From NCBI RefSeq assembly GCF_011386835.1, contig NC_088797.1, positions 60,351,587 through 60,415,586 on the forward strand: DNA of 64,000 nt. The letters run 5' to 3'. The notes below the pieces were generated by a model. That model saw only the letters and a program-made list of their open reading frames with translations. It did no database searches and was not told the DNA's origin. Positions 1 through 11,404 of the stretch are shown here, piece after piece (within the stretch, counting starts at the first letter, position 1; every line of letters begins with the position of its first letter). This stretch comes from Chrysemys picta bellii (lineage: Eukaryota; Chordata; Testudines; Emydidae). The translations under genes were made by a program, and so were the position numbers.

Positions 1-1165
1 TGACCCGAAGCAGGAGGCGTGGGTCCTCGGACACAGCCTGCAGTTCGGCGTTGAGCTTGGTGGCTAGGTCCTCGACAGACTGGATGGAGGAGTAGTCGAA
101 GGCAGAGAGGTGCTGCAGCAGCGCGGGCACCCTCTCTGCCAAAGTGTAATAGTCCTGCAGTATGCCCATGAGGCGGCTGATCGTACCAGGCACTTCCCTG
201 CGAACTGACAGGATGGCCAGTGCCTTCTCCAGGGCCTGCTCCATCTGGCTGGCTACACATGGCGGCACCCCAGTGACCTCCCAGCTCTGCCCACCCCCGT
301 TCAGAGGGCTCACAGACCGCGATACGGGCACTGTCACGTAGAAATGGGAGGCACCGATCCGTAGCTTCTGAACGTCCAGCGAGCCCCCAGCTGTCCTCTC
401 CCCCACAACGATGGCTCTGTGCATGTGCTTGAGGATGTAAGCCACATCTTCGGCCACCCCGGTGGTGTGCCGGCTGATCAGCACGACAACATCTTTGTCC
501 TTGCCGTACCTTTCACCCAGCACCTGGGGCAGGGTCCATATCTCCGTGGTGGTGTTGGAGGGCCGGTTGTACACCGTGTCCACGTGCAACACCTTGTCAG
601 CTTCGTACAGGTAGGAGATGATGAAAGGGATGCCGGAGACCTGCCCCCCAGTGTTGTAGCGCAGATCTAGCACCAGGGCAGAGGTCCCCATCAACGTCTT
701 CCACACCTTGTCCACCAGGAAAGCCCCAATCTTCTGCACAACATCTTGGCCGATGATATGATCGATCCTCAGATAGCCCACGTTTCCCCCCAGCTGTTCA
801 TACTTGACCACATGCTGGATAAGATCCAGGAGCTGCTCCCGAGTGAAGGAAGTCTCATCTTCTTGCTTTGGAGCCACGGTAGCCAACGGCTCATAGGAGA
901 TCACTAGCCTTGGGTCATTCAAGGCACCTTGCACACCAGCCGTCAAGACGTTGGCCAACAATTTGGGATCTGAGATGTCCAGGATCTCCCCACTCTTGAT
1001 GGCCTGTTCGATAGCATCTTGCATCCCCACCAGGTTTTCAGGGAAGCAGTAATTATCCAGAAGCACCTTGGCCATGTCCAGCACCAGATTTGGCTGGAAG
1101 ATTTCCTCAGTACATATGTTGCAGAAAATCAGAGCTGATAACAACAAGAGAGGTCCCCCAATCAT
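1..1165 (-). CDS. RBP3: RBP3 (IRBP) exon 1, 5' part, cut by window edge
   Basis: Interphotoreceptor retinoid-binding protein carries retinoids through the matrix between photoreceptors and pigment epithelium. Reading down from the ATG at 1165-1163 gives an open frame of 388 codons plus one base to position 1 with no stop. The N-terminus is a hydrophobic signal peptide ([18 protein letters not shown]), followed by [23 protein letters not shown], which I recognise as the start of vertebrate IRBP. Further motifs are [14 protein letters not shown], the glycosylation-type [11 protein letters not shown] and, near the edge, [19 protein letters not shown], where module 2 begins. Known family fact: IRBP has about four 300-residue modules related to tail-specific proteases, and exon 1 encodes most of them, so no splice site is expected here. 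An upstream ATG at 1175 is out of frame. The rest lies left of the window. Confidence 0.97.
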   Translation of the reverse strand, partial: MIGGPLLLLSALIFCNICTEEIFQPNLVLDMAKVLLDNYCFPENLVGMQDAIEQAIKSGEILDISDPKLLANVLTAGVQGALNDPRLVISYEPLATVAPKQEDETSFTREQLLDLIQHVVKYEQLGGNVGYLRIDHIIGQDVVQKIGAFLVDKVWKTLMGTSALVLDLRYNTGGQVSGIPFIISYLYEADKVLHVDTVYNRPSNTTTEIWTLPQVLGERYGKDKDVVVLISRHTTGVAEDVAYILKHMHRAIVVGERTAGGSLDVQKLRIGASHFYVTVPVSRSVSPLNGGGQSWEVTGVPPCVASQMEQALEKALAILSVRREVPGTISRLMGILQDYYTLAERVPALLQHLSAFDYSSIQSVEDLATKLNAELQAVSEDPRLLLRV

Positions 1166-1350
1166 TTTGAATCATTAGGGGGAGGAAAATAAATTGCACC
1201 TTGATAAGAAATCAGAGATGCTTGTAGATCTAGACACGTTCAGCTCTCCACTGACCCTCTCTGTCTGTGAATCAGCACTGAAAGCCCAGTGTTAAATCTG
1301 GGAGTACTGACTAGATAAGTCTTTTATCTGCATTAAACCTCTAATCTCAT
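1166..1350 (-). promoter_or_regulatory. Putative RBP3 5' UTR and photoreceptor promoter
   Basis: Upstream of the RBP3 start, on the minus strand, there is an AGATTAG homeobox-type core (plus-strand CTAATCT at 1341-1347) and a TATA-like AGATAAAAG (plus-strand CTTTTATCT at 1321-1329). Known IRBP promoters are driven by CRX/OTX sites with a TAAT core close to the start site. The spacing of about 12 bases between the two motifs fits a compact promoter. The function is inferred from position and motif only. Confidence 0.4.
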
Positions 1351-3060
1351 TAAACTGGAGTGCATCAGCCAAAGTGCACGAATAGATGAAGTTCAGCATC
1401 ATGCCACTTTTCAAACCTCTTATGAAACAGTAATGAAGTACAGTCAAGGAGATGTTTATTCCAAGTTGTTAGACTCATAGGTCTCCCTCTGACAGTTAAC
1501 TGCTTTCAGTACACTCCTGCCCATTTTAAACTGGTCCAGACTTATCAACCTCAGATCATTTAAATGCAGAGCCATTTGGTGGAGAACCACAATTAGAAGA
1601 GCAATAATCCAACCTATTATTGTCACTTGTGGCAAAATAATACCTGGAGCATTTTGAATTAGCCTAGATCAGCAGATAATTTGGTATTTTTGCCCTGGTG
1701 ATTACTTAGAATTCTCTGTCCTTGGTATTTTCCAGCCCATTGTCTGCAACAGGCTGTATTTACAGCCTGCAACTACAGCGTCTCAACTGGAAACACAGAA
1801 CATTTGGAAACAGCCTATTAAATGCAAGGTAACAACAGCCCATTCATTTCAGTGGTGACAATTCCCATCATTTTGAATGGGGCTGTGTAAAATACATTTG
1901 CCTCAACATACTGCAGCTAAATCTGAGGTGACTTTAATCTTCATAATTTGCACTCTGTCAGGATTTACTGGTAATACCACTGGGTAACATATGGTCGTGT
2001 CTGGCAACAGCTTCCAGCCAATAGACATTCGACTTGATATACTAAAATAGAACTTTGTTCTCCAATGTCTTCGGAACCCTATTGTATTAAGAGTTTGAAA
2101 GCGGATCAGCACGAGTGGGATGCAGCTGCTGGTGGCATCCATTTGAACTGTCAACATGCCGAGCTACAGGGTGACATAACAAAGACACACGACGGGGCCA
2201 GATTCTGGCTTTACCTTTAGGACAAGTGCTGGTTGAGTGATGATTCTCCGAGCCATGAGGCAGATGTAAGAATAGCCCAGAGAGAAGGAGCTGCAGTCCT
2301 TTCACACTGCTTCCAAAATGAAGAATGTGCATCAACCTGTTGCCATGTTCCGGTGGGTGCATAGGGGCTCTGGCCATCCCCCCTCAGTGCCATGGAGTGG
2401 TGACTGACTTCTAGCCGACCTCTGCTCTGATCAAAGGACTACTTCAAATGGGAATTATTTTGGGGAAGTTCTATGGCCTGTATTACACGGGAGCTCAGAC
2501 TAAATGATCACACTGGTCCTATCTGGCCTTGGGATCTGCTTCACTGTGATTCATATTCTGCCTGTGTTTTTTATGGGCAGTGGTGCAGGCATTTTCCATA
2601 GGCTAGTATGAATGTAGTTCATTCCACAGACGAGTGTGCATTAGCTATAAGGGTAGGGCTTAGCTAATAGAATAACCAGAGCTGATAGAAAAATGCAGAA
2701 ACATTTCCATGGGTTTTTTTGCCACAAATCTGAATTCTCCACCACTCTATAAGTTGTTTGGGGGGGAAAAGGCAAATCATTTTCATAGACATAGAAAAAG
2801 ATCATTTCTAATAATAGCTTGAGCTAATTAAAAAATACCAATAATTTTCTCTCAGGAAATTTGGGAGGGGGGGATCAATGTTGTCATTTTTGTTAGAATT
2901 TCCAATGAAAATAATTTTCTTGATGAAAAGCTGAAACAAAAAACTGTTTTCAGTTAAAAAAAAATCAGTGTTTGGTAACATATTTTGAGTTTCAGTCTTG
3001 AAAATTTCTTCTGAACATTTTTTGCTTTCCATTTTTTTTTTAGCAAAAGAATTTTGAACA
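1351..3060. other. Intergenic DNA upstream of RBP3
   Basis: I see no gene here. Short open frames between 1900 and 3140 have no recognisable motif. The part from about 2780 to 3060 is AT-rich with homopolymer runs of A and T. Photoreceptor enhancers could lie here, but nothing in the sequence marks one. Confidence 0.4.
2440..2550 (+). mobile_element. CR1 LINE 3' UTR scrap
   Basis: The stretch with TCTATGGCCTGTATTACACG, then a CTCAGACTAAATGATCACAC-type segment and a TCTGGCCTTGG-type ending resembles the 3' UTR of reptile CR1 elements in sense orientation. It is short and diverged. Confidence 0.5.
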
Positions 3061-3065
3061 TATCT

Positions 3066-3345
3066 AATGATAGATGCATAGCTCCCAAGGCCAGAAGGGA
3101 CCAGTGTGATCATCCAGTCTGACCTCCTGCACAACACAAGCCAGAGGATCTCCCCCAGGTCATTGTGTTTGAGCTAGAGCAGATCTTTTTGAAAAGCTCC
3201 AATATTGATTTTAAAATCACCAGTGATGTAGAATCCACTATGGTAAGTTGGTCCAATTACCCTCACTGTAAAAAATGTATACCTGATTTCCAGTCTGAAT
3301 GTGTCTAGCTTCACTTCTGGTCATTGGAATCTTGGATCTTGGCTC
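3066..3345 (-). mobile_element. CR1 LINE 3' fragment
   Basis: The sequence reads GGCCAGAAGGGACCAGTGTG, then a CATCCAGTCTGACCTCCTG-type segment and a TTGATTTTAAAATC-type segment. This is the 3' region of an older CR1 subfamily in antisense. A similar fragment occurs at 47285-47930. It is separate from the larger CR1 that follows. Confidence 0.65.
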
Positions 3346-3406
3346 CCTGTGGAACCTTGGCTCATGTTTAGAAATGAATGCATGAGGTCTGGAACTCTTT
3401 GGCCAG

Positions 3407-6400
3407 TTCATAGATTCATAGATTCTAGGACTGGAAGGGACCTCGAGAGGTCATCGAGTCCAGTCCCCTGCCCGCATGGCAGGACCAAATACTGTCTAGA
3501 CCATCCCTGATAGACATTTATCTAACCTACTCTTAAATAGCTCCAGAGATGGAGATTCCACAACCTCCCTAGGCAATTTATTCCAGTGTTTAACCACCCT
3601 GACAGTTAGGAACTTTTTCCTAATGTCCAACCTAGACCTCCCTTGCTGCAGTTTAAACCCATTGCTTCTTGTTCTATCCTTAGAGGCTAAGGTGAACAAG
3701 TTTTCTCCCTCCTCCTTATGACACCCTTTTAAATACCTGAAAACTGCTATCATGTCCCCTCTCAGTCTTCTCTTTTCCAAACTAAACAAACACAATTCTT
3801 TCAGCCTTCCTTCATAGGTCATGTTCTCAAGACCTTTAATCATTCTTGTTGCTCTTCTCTGGACCCTTTCCAATTTCTCCACATCTTTTTAAAAATGCGG
3901 TGCCCAGAACTGGACACAATACTCCAGCTGAGGCCTAACCAGAGCAGAGTAGAGCGGAAGAATGACTTCTCGTGTCTTGCTCACAACACACCTGTTAATA
4001 CATCCCAGAATCATGTTTGCTTTTTTTGCAACAGCATCACACTGTTGACTCATATTTAGCTTGTGGTCCACTATAACCCCTAGATCCCTTTCTGCCGTAC
4101 TCCTTCCTAGACGGTCTCTTCCCATTCTGTATGTGTGAAACTGATTTTTTCTTCCTAAGTGGAGCACTTTGCATTTGTCTTTGTTAAACTTCATCCTGTT
4201 TAACTCAGACCATTTCTCCAATTTGTCCAGATCATTTTGAATTATGAACCTGTCCTCCAAAGCAGTTGCAATCCCTCCCAGTTTGGTATCATCCGCAAAC
4301 TTAATAAGCGTACTTTCTATGCCAATATCTAAGTCGTTGATGAAGATATTGAACAGAGCCGGTCCCAAAACAGACCCCTGCGGTACCCCACTCGTTACGC
4401 CTTTCCAGCAGGATTGGGAACCATTAATAACAACTCTCTGAGTACGGTTATCCAGCCAGTTATGCACCCACCTTATAGTAGCCCCATCTAAATTGTATTT
4501 GCCTAGTTTATCGATAAGAATATCATGCGAGACCGTATCAAATGCCTTACTAAAGTCTAGGTCAGAGGTTCCCAAAGTGGGCGATACCGCCCCCTGGGGG
4601 GCGCTGGAACGATCCAGGGGGGCAGTAGTAGACTCGGGTGCAATTGGGGGGCATTGAATAAAAATAAGGGGGCAGTGGAAGCATAAAGAAAGAAGAGAAT
4701 ATAAGAAAATTTTGAAAAACCGTTAGTACATGTTTCATCTGTTGTGTAACATAGAGTTAAAGTTGTAGTGATTACTTATTTTCCAAATAAATTCACAAAT
4801 TATAACCGATCAGGTGTCAAGTCCGCCAACAGCTCTTAACAAGCAAGTGTTGGCAGGCGAGCATGTCGCGCATTGTCGGGAAGTCCAGCATGCATCGGCA
4901 AGAATATGTGCGTGTAATGACTTGTTTACAATACGATACTATAAATAGGTGACATGTATGAAATCTAATTTAGATTGTTTCTGAATTGTGTAAAAAGCAG
5001 TTAACAATAGTGCAATAAGTATTTAAAATTTTTTACTCATATTCGATACCTTCGATCTTTACTGATTACGGATCACATACCAAGCAAATTATATTGTTGT
5101 TTCAATAAAACAGCAATTTACACGTGAGTATTTTTATACATTTTCTTACATATCTACCGTACGTTTCTGTGTCTCTAATGCTTACTAATGATAAAATCAT
5201 AGCAGGCTTGTGTCGGTACAGTACTATTTGAAGTGTACAGTCAATATATTTGTCGTATTTTTTATTACAATATTAACGAAAACAAGGGAATGAAATCGTA
5301 AAAAAACTGTTAACTATTAACATTTATTTATATCTATCGAATCATCTGTGTTAATTGGTAAATAAGGCGTGTGTTAATAAGGAACAATTATTTAAATAAG
5401 GGCAAACTAAATTAAAATTATTAACTGATTTTTAATTGCATATTGATTATTTTTTAAATTAATTATTTCTTGATAAATTTAGTTTGGTATTTGACAATTT
5501 AATATCAAATAAATATATCTAATGCTGAGCAAAGAACAAAACCCAGTTTATTAGTTTCATTAGTATTTTAGTTTTGTTGTCTTTTGCCGTCTTACGCAAA
5601 AACCACTGTATACCTGATGTCGTGGGTGATATTCTAATAACACATCTTTCTTTACTATATTGTAGGACGTAGGTAGAAATATAGATACATAAAAGAACGC
5701 AAATTTGTCACTGCATCTTTCTGTTTGTTTGCTTAAAGAAGGTAGATTTCCAGGGGGGCGCTGAGTAATTTTTTTAATGAAAAGGGGGGCACTGAGTAAT
5801 TTTTTTTCTGAAAAGGGGGCGGTAGGCCAAATAAGTTTGGGAACCTCTGGTCTAGGTATACCACATCCACAGCTTCACCCTTATCCACAAGGCTCATTAT
5901 CCTATCAAAGAAAGCTATCAGATTGGTTTGACATGATTTGTTCTTCACAAATCCATGCTGGCTGTTCCCTATCACCTTACCACCTTCCAAGTGTTTGCAG
6001 ATGATTTCCTTAATTACTTGCTCCATTATCTTCCCTGGCACAGAAGTTAAACTAACTGGTCTGTAGTTTCCTGGGTTGTTTTTATTTACCTTTTTATAGA
6101 TGGGCACTATATTTGCCCTTTTCCAGTCTTCTGGAATCTCTCCCGTCTCCCATGATTTTCCAAAGATAATAGCTAGAGGCTCAGATACCTCCTCTATTAG
6201 CTCCTTGAGTATTCTAGGATGCATTTCATCAGGCCCTGGTGACTTGCAGGCATCTAACTTTTCTAAGTGATTTTTAACTTGTTCTTTTTTTATTTTATCT
6301 GCTACCCCCTTCCCATTAGCATTCACTATGTTAGGCAATCCTTCAGACTTCTCGGTGAAGACCGAAACAAAGAAGTCATTAAGCATCTCTGCCATTTCCA

Positions 6401-7135
6401 AGTTTCCTGTTACTGTTTCTCCCTCTTCACTAAGCAGTGGGCCTACCCTGTCTTTGGGCTTCCTCTTGCTTCTAATGTATTGATAAAAAGTCTTCTTGGT
6501 TCCCTTTATTCCTGTAGCTAGTTTGAGCTCATTTTGTGCCTTTGCCTTTCTAATCTTGCCCCTGCATTCCTGTGTTGTTTGCCTATATTCATCCTTCGTA
6601 ATCTGTCCTAGTTTCCATTTTTTATATGACTCCTTTTTATTTTTTAGATCATGCAAGATCTCGTGGTTAAGCCAAGGTGGTCTTTTGCCACATTTTCTAT
6701 CTTTCCTAACCAGCGGAATAGCTTGCTTTTGGGCCCTTAATAGTGTCCCTTTGAAAAACTGCCAACTCTCCTCAGTTGTTTTCCCTTCAGTCTTGATTCC
6801 CATGGGACCTTACCTATCAGCTCTCTGAGCTTACCAAAATCTGCCTTCCTGAAATCAATTGTCTCTATTTTGCTTTTCTCCCTTCTACCCTTCCTTAGAA
6901 TTGCAAACTCTAGGATTTCATGATCACTTTCACCCAGGCTGCCTTCTACTTTCAAATTCTCAACGAGTTCCTCCCTATTTGTTAAAATCAAGTCTAGAAC
7001 AGCTTCCCCCCAGTAGCTTTTTCAACCTTCTGAAATAAAAAGTTGTCTGCAATGCAGTCCAAGAATTTGTTGGATAGTCTGTGCCCCGCTGTGTTATTTT
7101 CCCAACATGTATCCGGATAGTTGAAGTTGTTTTTT
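3407..7135 (-). mobile_element. CR1 LINE, 5'-truncated, split by a hAT
   Basis: A CR1 non-LTR retrotransposon reads on the minus strand in two blocks, 3407-4562 and 5850-7135. From its 5' end it encodes the end of an endonuclease domain (FNYPD near 7130, [10 protein letters not shown] near 6920), a linker, then reverse transcriptase with [34 protein letters not shown] and the catalytic FADDTKLGG. The C-terminal part has [19 protein letters not shown] and ends near 3496. The 3' end carries the repeated GAATCTATGAATCTATGAA typical of CR1. A frame break lies near 7012. Most of the frame is intact, so it is one of the younger CR1 copies here. It is truncated within the endonuclease. Confidence 0.9.
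4563..5849. mobile_element. Non-autonomous hAT element inside CR1
   Basis: The element has 14-bp terminal inverted repeats, CAGAGGTTCCCAAA at 4563-4576 and TTTGGGAACCTCTG at 5836-5849. It is flanked by a perfect 8-bp target duplication GTCTAGGT at 4555-4562 and 5850-5857. An 8-bp duplication with a CAG...CTG end is the hAT signature. The interior is AT-rich, with no open frame resembling a transposase, so the element is non-autonomous. It interrupts the CR1 reverse transcriptase between codons for VVYLD and FSKAFDT and must be younger than that CR1. Confidence 0.92.
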
Positions 7136-7210
7136 TCCCCTGAGGACTCCGCAGTGATAGATTCAACCTGAAACTACTGAAATACAATGAAGAGGCTGTT
7201 CCTTTGGAGG

Positions 7211-7435
7211 GAAGGATGGTCCAGTGGTTTAGGCACTAGCTTGGGAGACCCAGATTAAATTCCCGGCTCTGCCATAGATTTCCTGTGTGACCTTGGATAA
7301 ATGACTTGGTCTCTCCATGCCTCAGTTCCCCATCTGTACAATGGGGATAATAGTACTGCTCTGCCTCAAAGAGGGGCAGTGTGGATAAATATATTAAGGG
7401 CTGTGCGGTGCTCAGATGCTGTGGTGATGGGGGCA
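7211..7435 (+). mobile_element. MIR/CORE-SINE-like element
   Basis: A tRNA-like head (GATGGTCCAGTGGTTTAGGC as an A-box region, GATTAAATTCCCGG as a B-box region) is followed by the CORE-like CTGTGTGACCTTGGATAAAT and CCCCATCTGTACAATGGGGA. This is the layout of MIR-type SINEs. Confidence 0.6.
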
Positions 7436-8639
7436 GGCAGACAAGAACCTGAGATAAAAATAGAATCAGAGTGCCAGAAATCTGGCAAGAGAGCATGTTC
7501 TTGTGAAATTTCCAGTCCAGTTTCGCAGACTCAAGAGGTTGTGACTGACAAGCAGTTGGACCCCGAGGAAGCATCTCCACCCTGAACCTGAACTCCAATG
7601 GCCAGATCCTCAGCTTTAGTATTGCAACACTGATTGACACCAGCTGGGGATCTGGCTCATTAACTCCAATGCTAATTTATACCAGCCACTGTAAATCAGC
7701 GTTGCCCCATTGGATTCAATGAGCCAGATCCCGAGTGGATTGATATGACCCAGTATATAGGTATTCACCCCTTCTGGGTCTTAAATATTTAAATGTAACA
7801 TGAACTTTCATCCCACCAGTGAACTAGGGGGTTGGACCTATTGGCAGGTCCCTTAAGCAATGGGATCTCCAATTGCACAAGAGCGTCAGGACCTCCCTTT
7901 GATGCCTGGCCCTAAAATGTACGATATGCAGGCCGAGCCTCTTGCTGCAGTGGCACTCAGAGATGTGCCAACCCTAATCACAGCTAATGAAACTGCTGCA
8001 GGCTGCGAGAGCGATTGAAACAGTTGAGCCTTTCGTGCTACTTTCAGTTTGCTTGTGAAACTCAGGGCCTGCCATGTTTATCCAAACTGATAGAGAACGC
8101 TGCCGTTAACAAAAAAAATATGCTCCTTAAAGGTTAGGATACGTCTCCTGTAAATACCCAGTGTCACCCCTGGGATTTAACTAGGGAAGGGGGAAACCCC
8201 AACGACATGCTGCCCTGCAGAGCAGCCACAGCAGGAGGCCGTTGGAGGAAGGAACGTTCTGTGGCCCAAGTGCTGAGCACAGGATGTTCCGTCTGCTGCT
8301 GTCTCAGGCAGCAGCCGGGCCAGCGTCAGTCAGGATTCAGTCCTGCTCTCAGAAAGGCAGCCGGCTGGGTCACCAAAGGCTGGACTGAGATGAGGCTAAA
8401 GCTGCTGCTGATAATTTATTAGTAATAGTGTAGGGCGAGATGCCCGGGTGAGCCAGAGCAGGGTTGGTGACTCCTGGTGGAAAGGGGCAGAGGAAGCTTT
8501 TAGTCACCTAAAAGCTGGCACAACGATACAAAACTGATTGCTTAGAAGAGGTTTCTCTTTAACTAAGAATTCTCTGATACCTTTTAATAAATGGCATTTA
8601 GAGATGGGGCAAAACCATGGTACTGTCATACCCAGGGAG
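7436..8639. other. Intergenic, degenerate dispersed repeats
   Basis: No gene is seen. The part near 7590-7735 has facing CCAGATCCTCAGC / GAGCCAGATCCCGAG phrases that recur elsewhere in the window (near 17830, 30510 and 41320) and look like an old inverted-repeat family of unknown class. The remaining sequence shows nothing recognisable. Confidence 0.35.
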
Positions 8640-8885
8640 CATGCTCCGGTGGATATGGCACTGGATTGGGTCTCAAAAGATCGGCATGGTACTCCCAGCA
8701 CTGCCACTGACCCGTTATGTGACCTTATGGGCAAGTCATTTATTCTCTTGGGGCTTCTGTTTCCCCTCTCCCATCTGTTGTCTGTCTTGTCTGTTTAGTT
8801 TGTAAGCTCTTCAGGGCAGGGACTGTCTCATTCTAGGTGTATATGCAGCACATAGTTCAATGGGCCCCTGATCACTGTAATAATA
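8640..8885 (+). mobile_element. MIR/CORE-SINE-like element
   Basis: The CORE-like GACCTTATGGGCAAGTCATT is followed by TTGTAAGCTCTTCAGGGCAG and then TGTCTCATTCTAGGTGTATA. The head is diverged. It is an old SINE with a longer tail than the copy at 7211. Confidence 0.5.
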
Positions 8886-8959
8886 ATAGTAATTACACAC
8901 ACAAAACTATGTTTAAAGAACTGTACTGAATGAGGCAGGGGGACTTGTGGGAAAAATAT

Positions 8960-9105
8960 AGTACATGATCACGTAATTAACACTATTTCATAATGCATAT
9001 GCACAAGAGGCCAAATTAAGGTTGTTCAGACAACCTTAATTCTGCCATGTCCTAACTTTTGAGTGCTTGACTTTGCAACCTTTAGTAATGTGTTTTAGTA
9101 TAATT
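8960..9105 (+). repeat. Dispersed repeat, copy 1 of 2
   Basis: The segment with CATAATGCATATGCACAAGA, AATTAAG and AATTCTGCCATGTCCTAAC is matched by 59835-59965, with CATAATGCATATGTACCAGG and AATTCTGGCATTTCTTAAC in the same order and orientation. I do not recognise the family. Confidence 0.5.
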
Positions 9106-10669
9106 TTGTGTACGCAATTTCTTAGGTTTTTATAAAAAGCAAACAGAAATTCCATCATGTGAAATCATATCAACATCCACATGGATCATCAACAGGGCTG
9201 GAACCTTTAGATCCACCACATAGACCTTCGCCAGTTGAGTTAACATTGTAACTGATAGCTATATTAGGTTATCATCTACTGGGGACTGGCACTAGAGGGT
9301 CATGGCACACACACTTTGCTGGGGGTTTCACAGCTATTTGTTGATGGAAAAGGCCATCTGACCTCTTGTCCCCCTCCACTGTTTCTAGTCCTCCTACTTC
9401 CGGGGTTGCAATCTCCTTGCCTAGCCTCCCACACGCAGTCTATCAACCACCAGCATCCAGTCCCAGTCTCCTTCACTCCTAGAATCCTTGTCCCAGTCTA
9501 CGCTAGCCCCAAAATCCATGGCTGGAGAGAGAACGAGGCAGGTAAACTTAACCTCTCAGCCTTAGATGTGGTTCCTTCAGATCAGGATTGAGGCCCTCTC
9601 TATGGGAAAATTGAACTGCCTTTGTCAATCGCCAGAGCATGTCAGGCTCCAGGTTTGGCAATATGGTCCCTTTTGCCTGTATTACCTTCACTTGAAAAAG
9701 AAAACACAATATTGGCCAAGGCTGATTATGAACAAGAAAAAAAAAAGATTATTAAGAACAAAATACCTGTGATCTGAATGACACGGAACATGAAAGACTA
9801 ACATGTTTTCCCTCCTGGGGTTGGGTTTTCTTTCTTTCTGTCTTTCTTTCCTTTCTTTCAGTGATGCTGCTGCAGGAGGATATGCCCACGAGCCACAGAG
9901 CAGGGTTGCAAAATGGATCCATTGTGACAGGAATCAGTAAAAAAAAAGTACAATAACCCATGTCCCTGAGAATGTGTCAGCACGGATCTTTTTTCCTGTC
10001 CATCTGTACATTAGCCTGTATGCTTCAAGCATCCACCTTTCCATCCCAGAAAAAATTAATGGTGTTGCATGTTTACATACAGTGAGGTGGCTTTTTAAAA
10101 TCTTTTACTGCATAATTCAGATGTGCTCATATGGGGATAGGTGATCAGTATGGGTGAAGGCAGCACAAGCGCTAAATGATTTGCCATGACAACAAGGGGA
10201 ACTCAAAGTTTCTGGTGTCTGGAGAGGTCCCATCTCTTCACCATTTAAAACACCACAAAGTACCAAAAAATGCACAGTGCTTTCAAAAATCTCTGAGAGA
10301 TGTTGCGTTGTCACATCAAGTTACGCTCATTGTGCTCCGTCACTTCCTGCCTCTCTAGTGTAGGAGGACACTAGGTAATGTAGCATGACATCAACGCAGC
10401 ATTACCTGGCTTAGCTCTACTTCAACTTGCCATGCAAAGAAGTTAACAGATTCTCCCTGTTCTTCTCTGAACAGAACAAGACACAGATGGGAGGTTGTGT
10501 GGCCTGAGCTCTGAGAGTGGCCATGCATTTTCAAACTGAACCCAAGCAGAAAAGGTGCTGTGTACCATCCTAAACCCACATGATCTCTGTCTATCCACTG
10601 TTAAACTGATTACTTAGTTTCCTGTATCCATTTGGGGCCTGGTCTCACCTGGTTCTGAATGCCTTCATC
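9106..10669. other. Intergenic, nothing recognised
   Basis: Apart from a pyrimidine microsatellite at 9826-9859, I see no gene, clear transposon or regulatory signal. Confidence 0.35.
9826..9859 (+). repeat. (CTTT)n microsatellite
   Basis: About 34 bases consist of interrupted CTTT units with one CTGT and one CCTTT variant. Confidence 0.85.
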
Positions 10670-10955
10670 CAGCATTGCCAACTCTATGGGTTCAAAAATC
10701 ATGAGTCGGGAACCAAAAAATTGTAAGATTGGCTTAAAAGCATTTGGGGTTCTTTTTATTTGCCTTCTGATAACCTTTAGGGTGCATTTGGGTTATGTTT
10801 AAAGCTTTTCTGGGCAACCATCAAAGCTAGAAAGTTACTTTAAAAAAGTGGAAGCTGAGAGTCTCACATATTCACATGACTCCAGGCACTGGTACTTTAA
10901 GAAACATACCAGATAGCATGAGACTCATGCTAAAGCTCAAGACTTGGCAACGCTG
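10670..10955. mobile_element. hAT-type MITE
   Basis: The ends are inverted: CAGCATTGCCAACTCT on the left, and on the right the complement of CAGCGTTGCCAAGTCT. The flanks are near-identical 8-mers, CCTTCATC (10662-10669) and CCGTCATC (10956-10963), one mismatch apart. The interior is AT-rich and non-coding. The TTGCCAA end relates it loosely to the GC-rich elements at 13393 and 15505. Confidence 0.7.
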
Positions 10956-11129
10956 CCGTCATCTCAGTCTGCTTCATTCTTTCATTTCAGATCGTTGTCC
11001 CCCTCTTGACATTAGAGTGTAACAGCATGCAGGCAGAACTACAGTAGTTTCACACAGGGCATGCGATAAAAATTCTACATGATGAGTGATAAAAAATTCC
11101 CCAACTTGCACAACTCAACAGCCATGACA

Positions 11130-11330
11130 AAGGAACAGAAGATCTTCCAGATTGGATCAGCCAATTGGTCCATCAATTCCATTGCCCTGACCCCAGCAGT
11201 CGCTAATACCTGATGCTTAAGAGGAAGGTGAAATGACCCATTATATTCATAGCCACTTATATGGGGAAATCCTTCCTGACTCCAAGGGAACACTTGTGGT
11301 CAGGAAGCACAAAATTTGACTTACTCTTTT
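11130..11330 (-). mobile_element. Possible old CR1 3' UTR fragment
   Basis: The phrases GGTCCATCAATTCCATTGCC, CCAGCAGTCGCTAATACCTG and AAATCCTTCCTGACTCC resemble the 3' UTR of the CR1 subfamily also seen at 60770-61005. The match is weak. Confidence 0.35.
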
Positions 11331-11404
11331 CTTAACATATGCATCTTACTAATACTTTTATTAGAGAAAGGCCTGAACCAAAGCCCTGTTTCTGAGCACC
11401 CTGA

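Noticed and set aside
419..670. Open frame on the plus strand inside RBP3
   Set aside because: It is antisense to the intact RBP3 reading frame and has no motif of its own.
3496..6991. Reverse transcriptase frames as a possible host gene
   Set aside because: Motifs, 3' end repeats and multiple related copies in the window identify them as CR1 LINE.
7211..7300. tRNA-like A and B boxes
   Set aside because: They belong to the head of a MIR-type SINE and cannot fold as a full tRNA; the same holds for the copies at 49896, 52796 and 60440.
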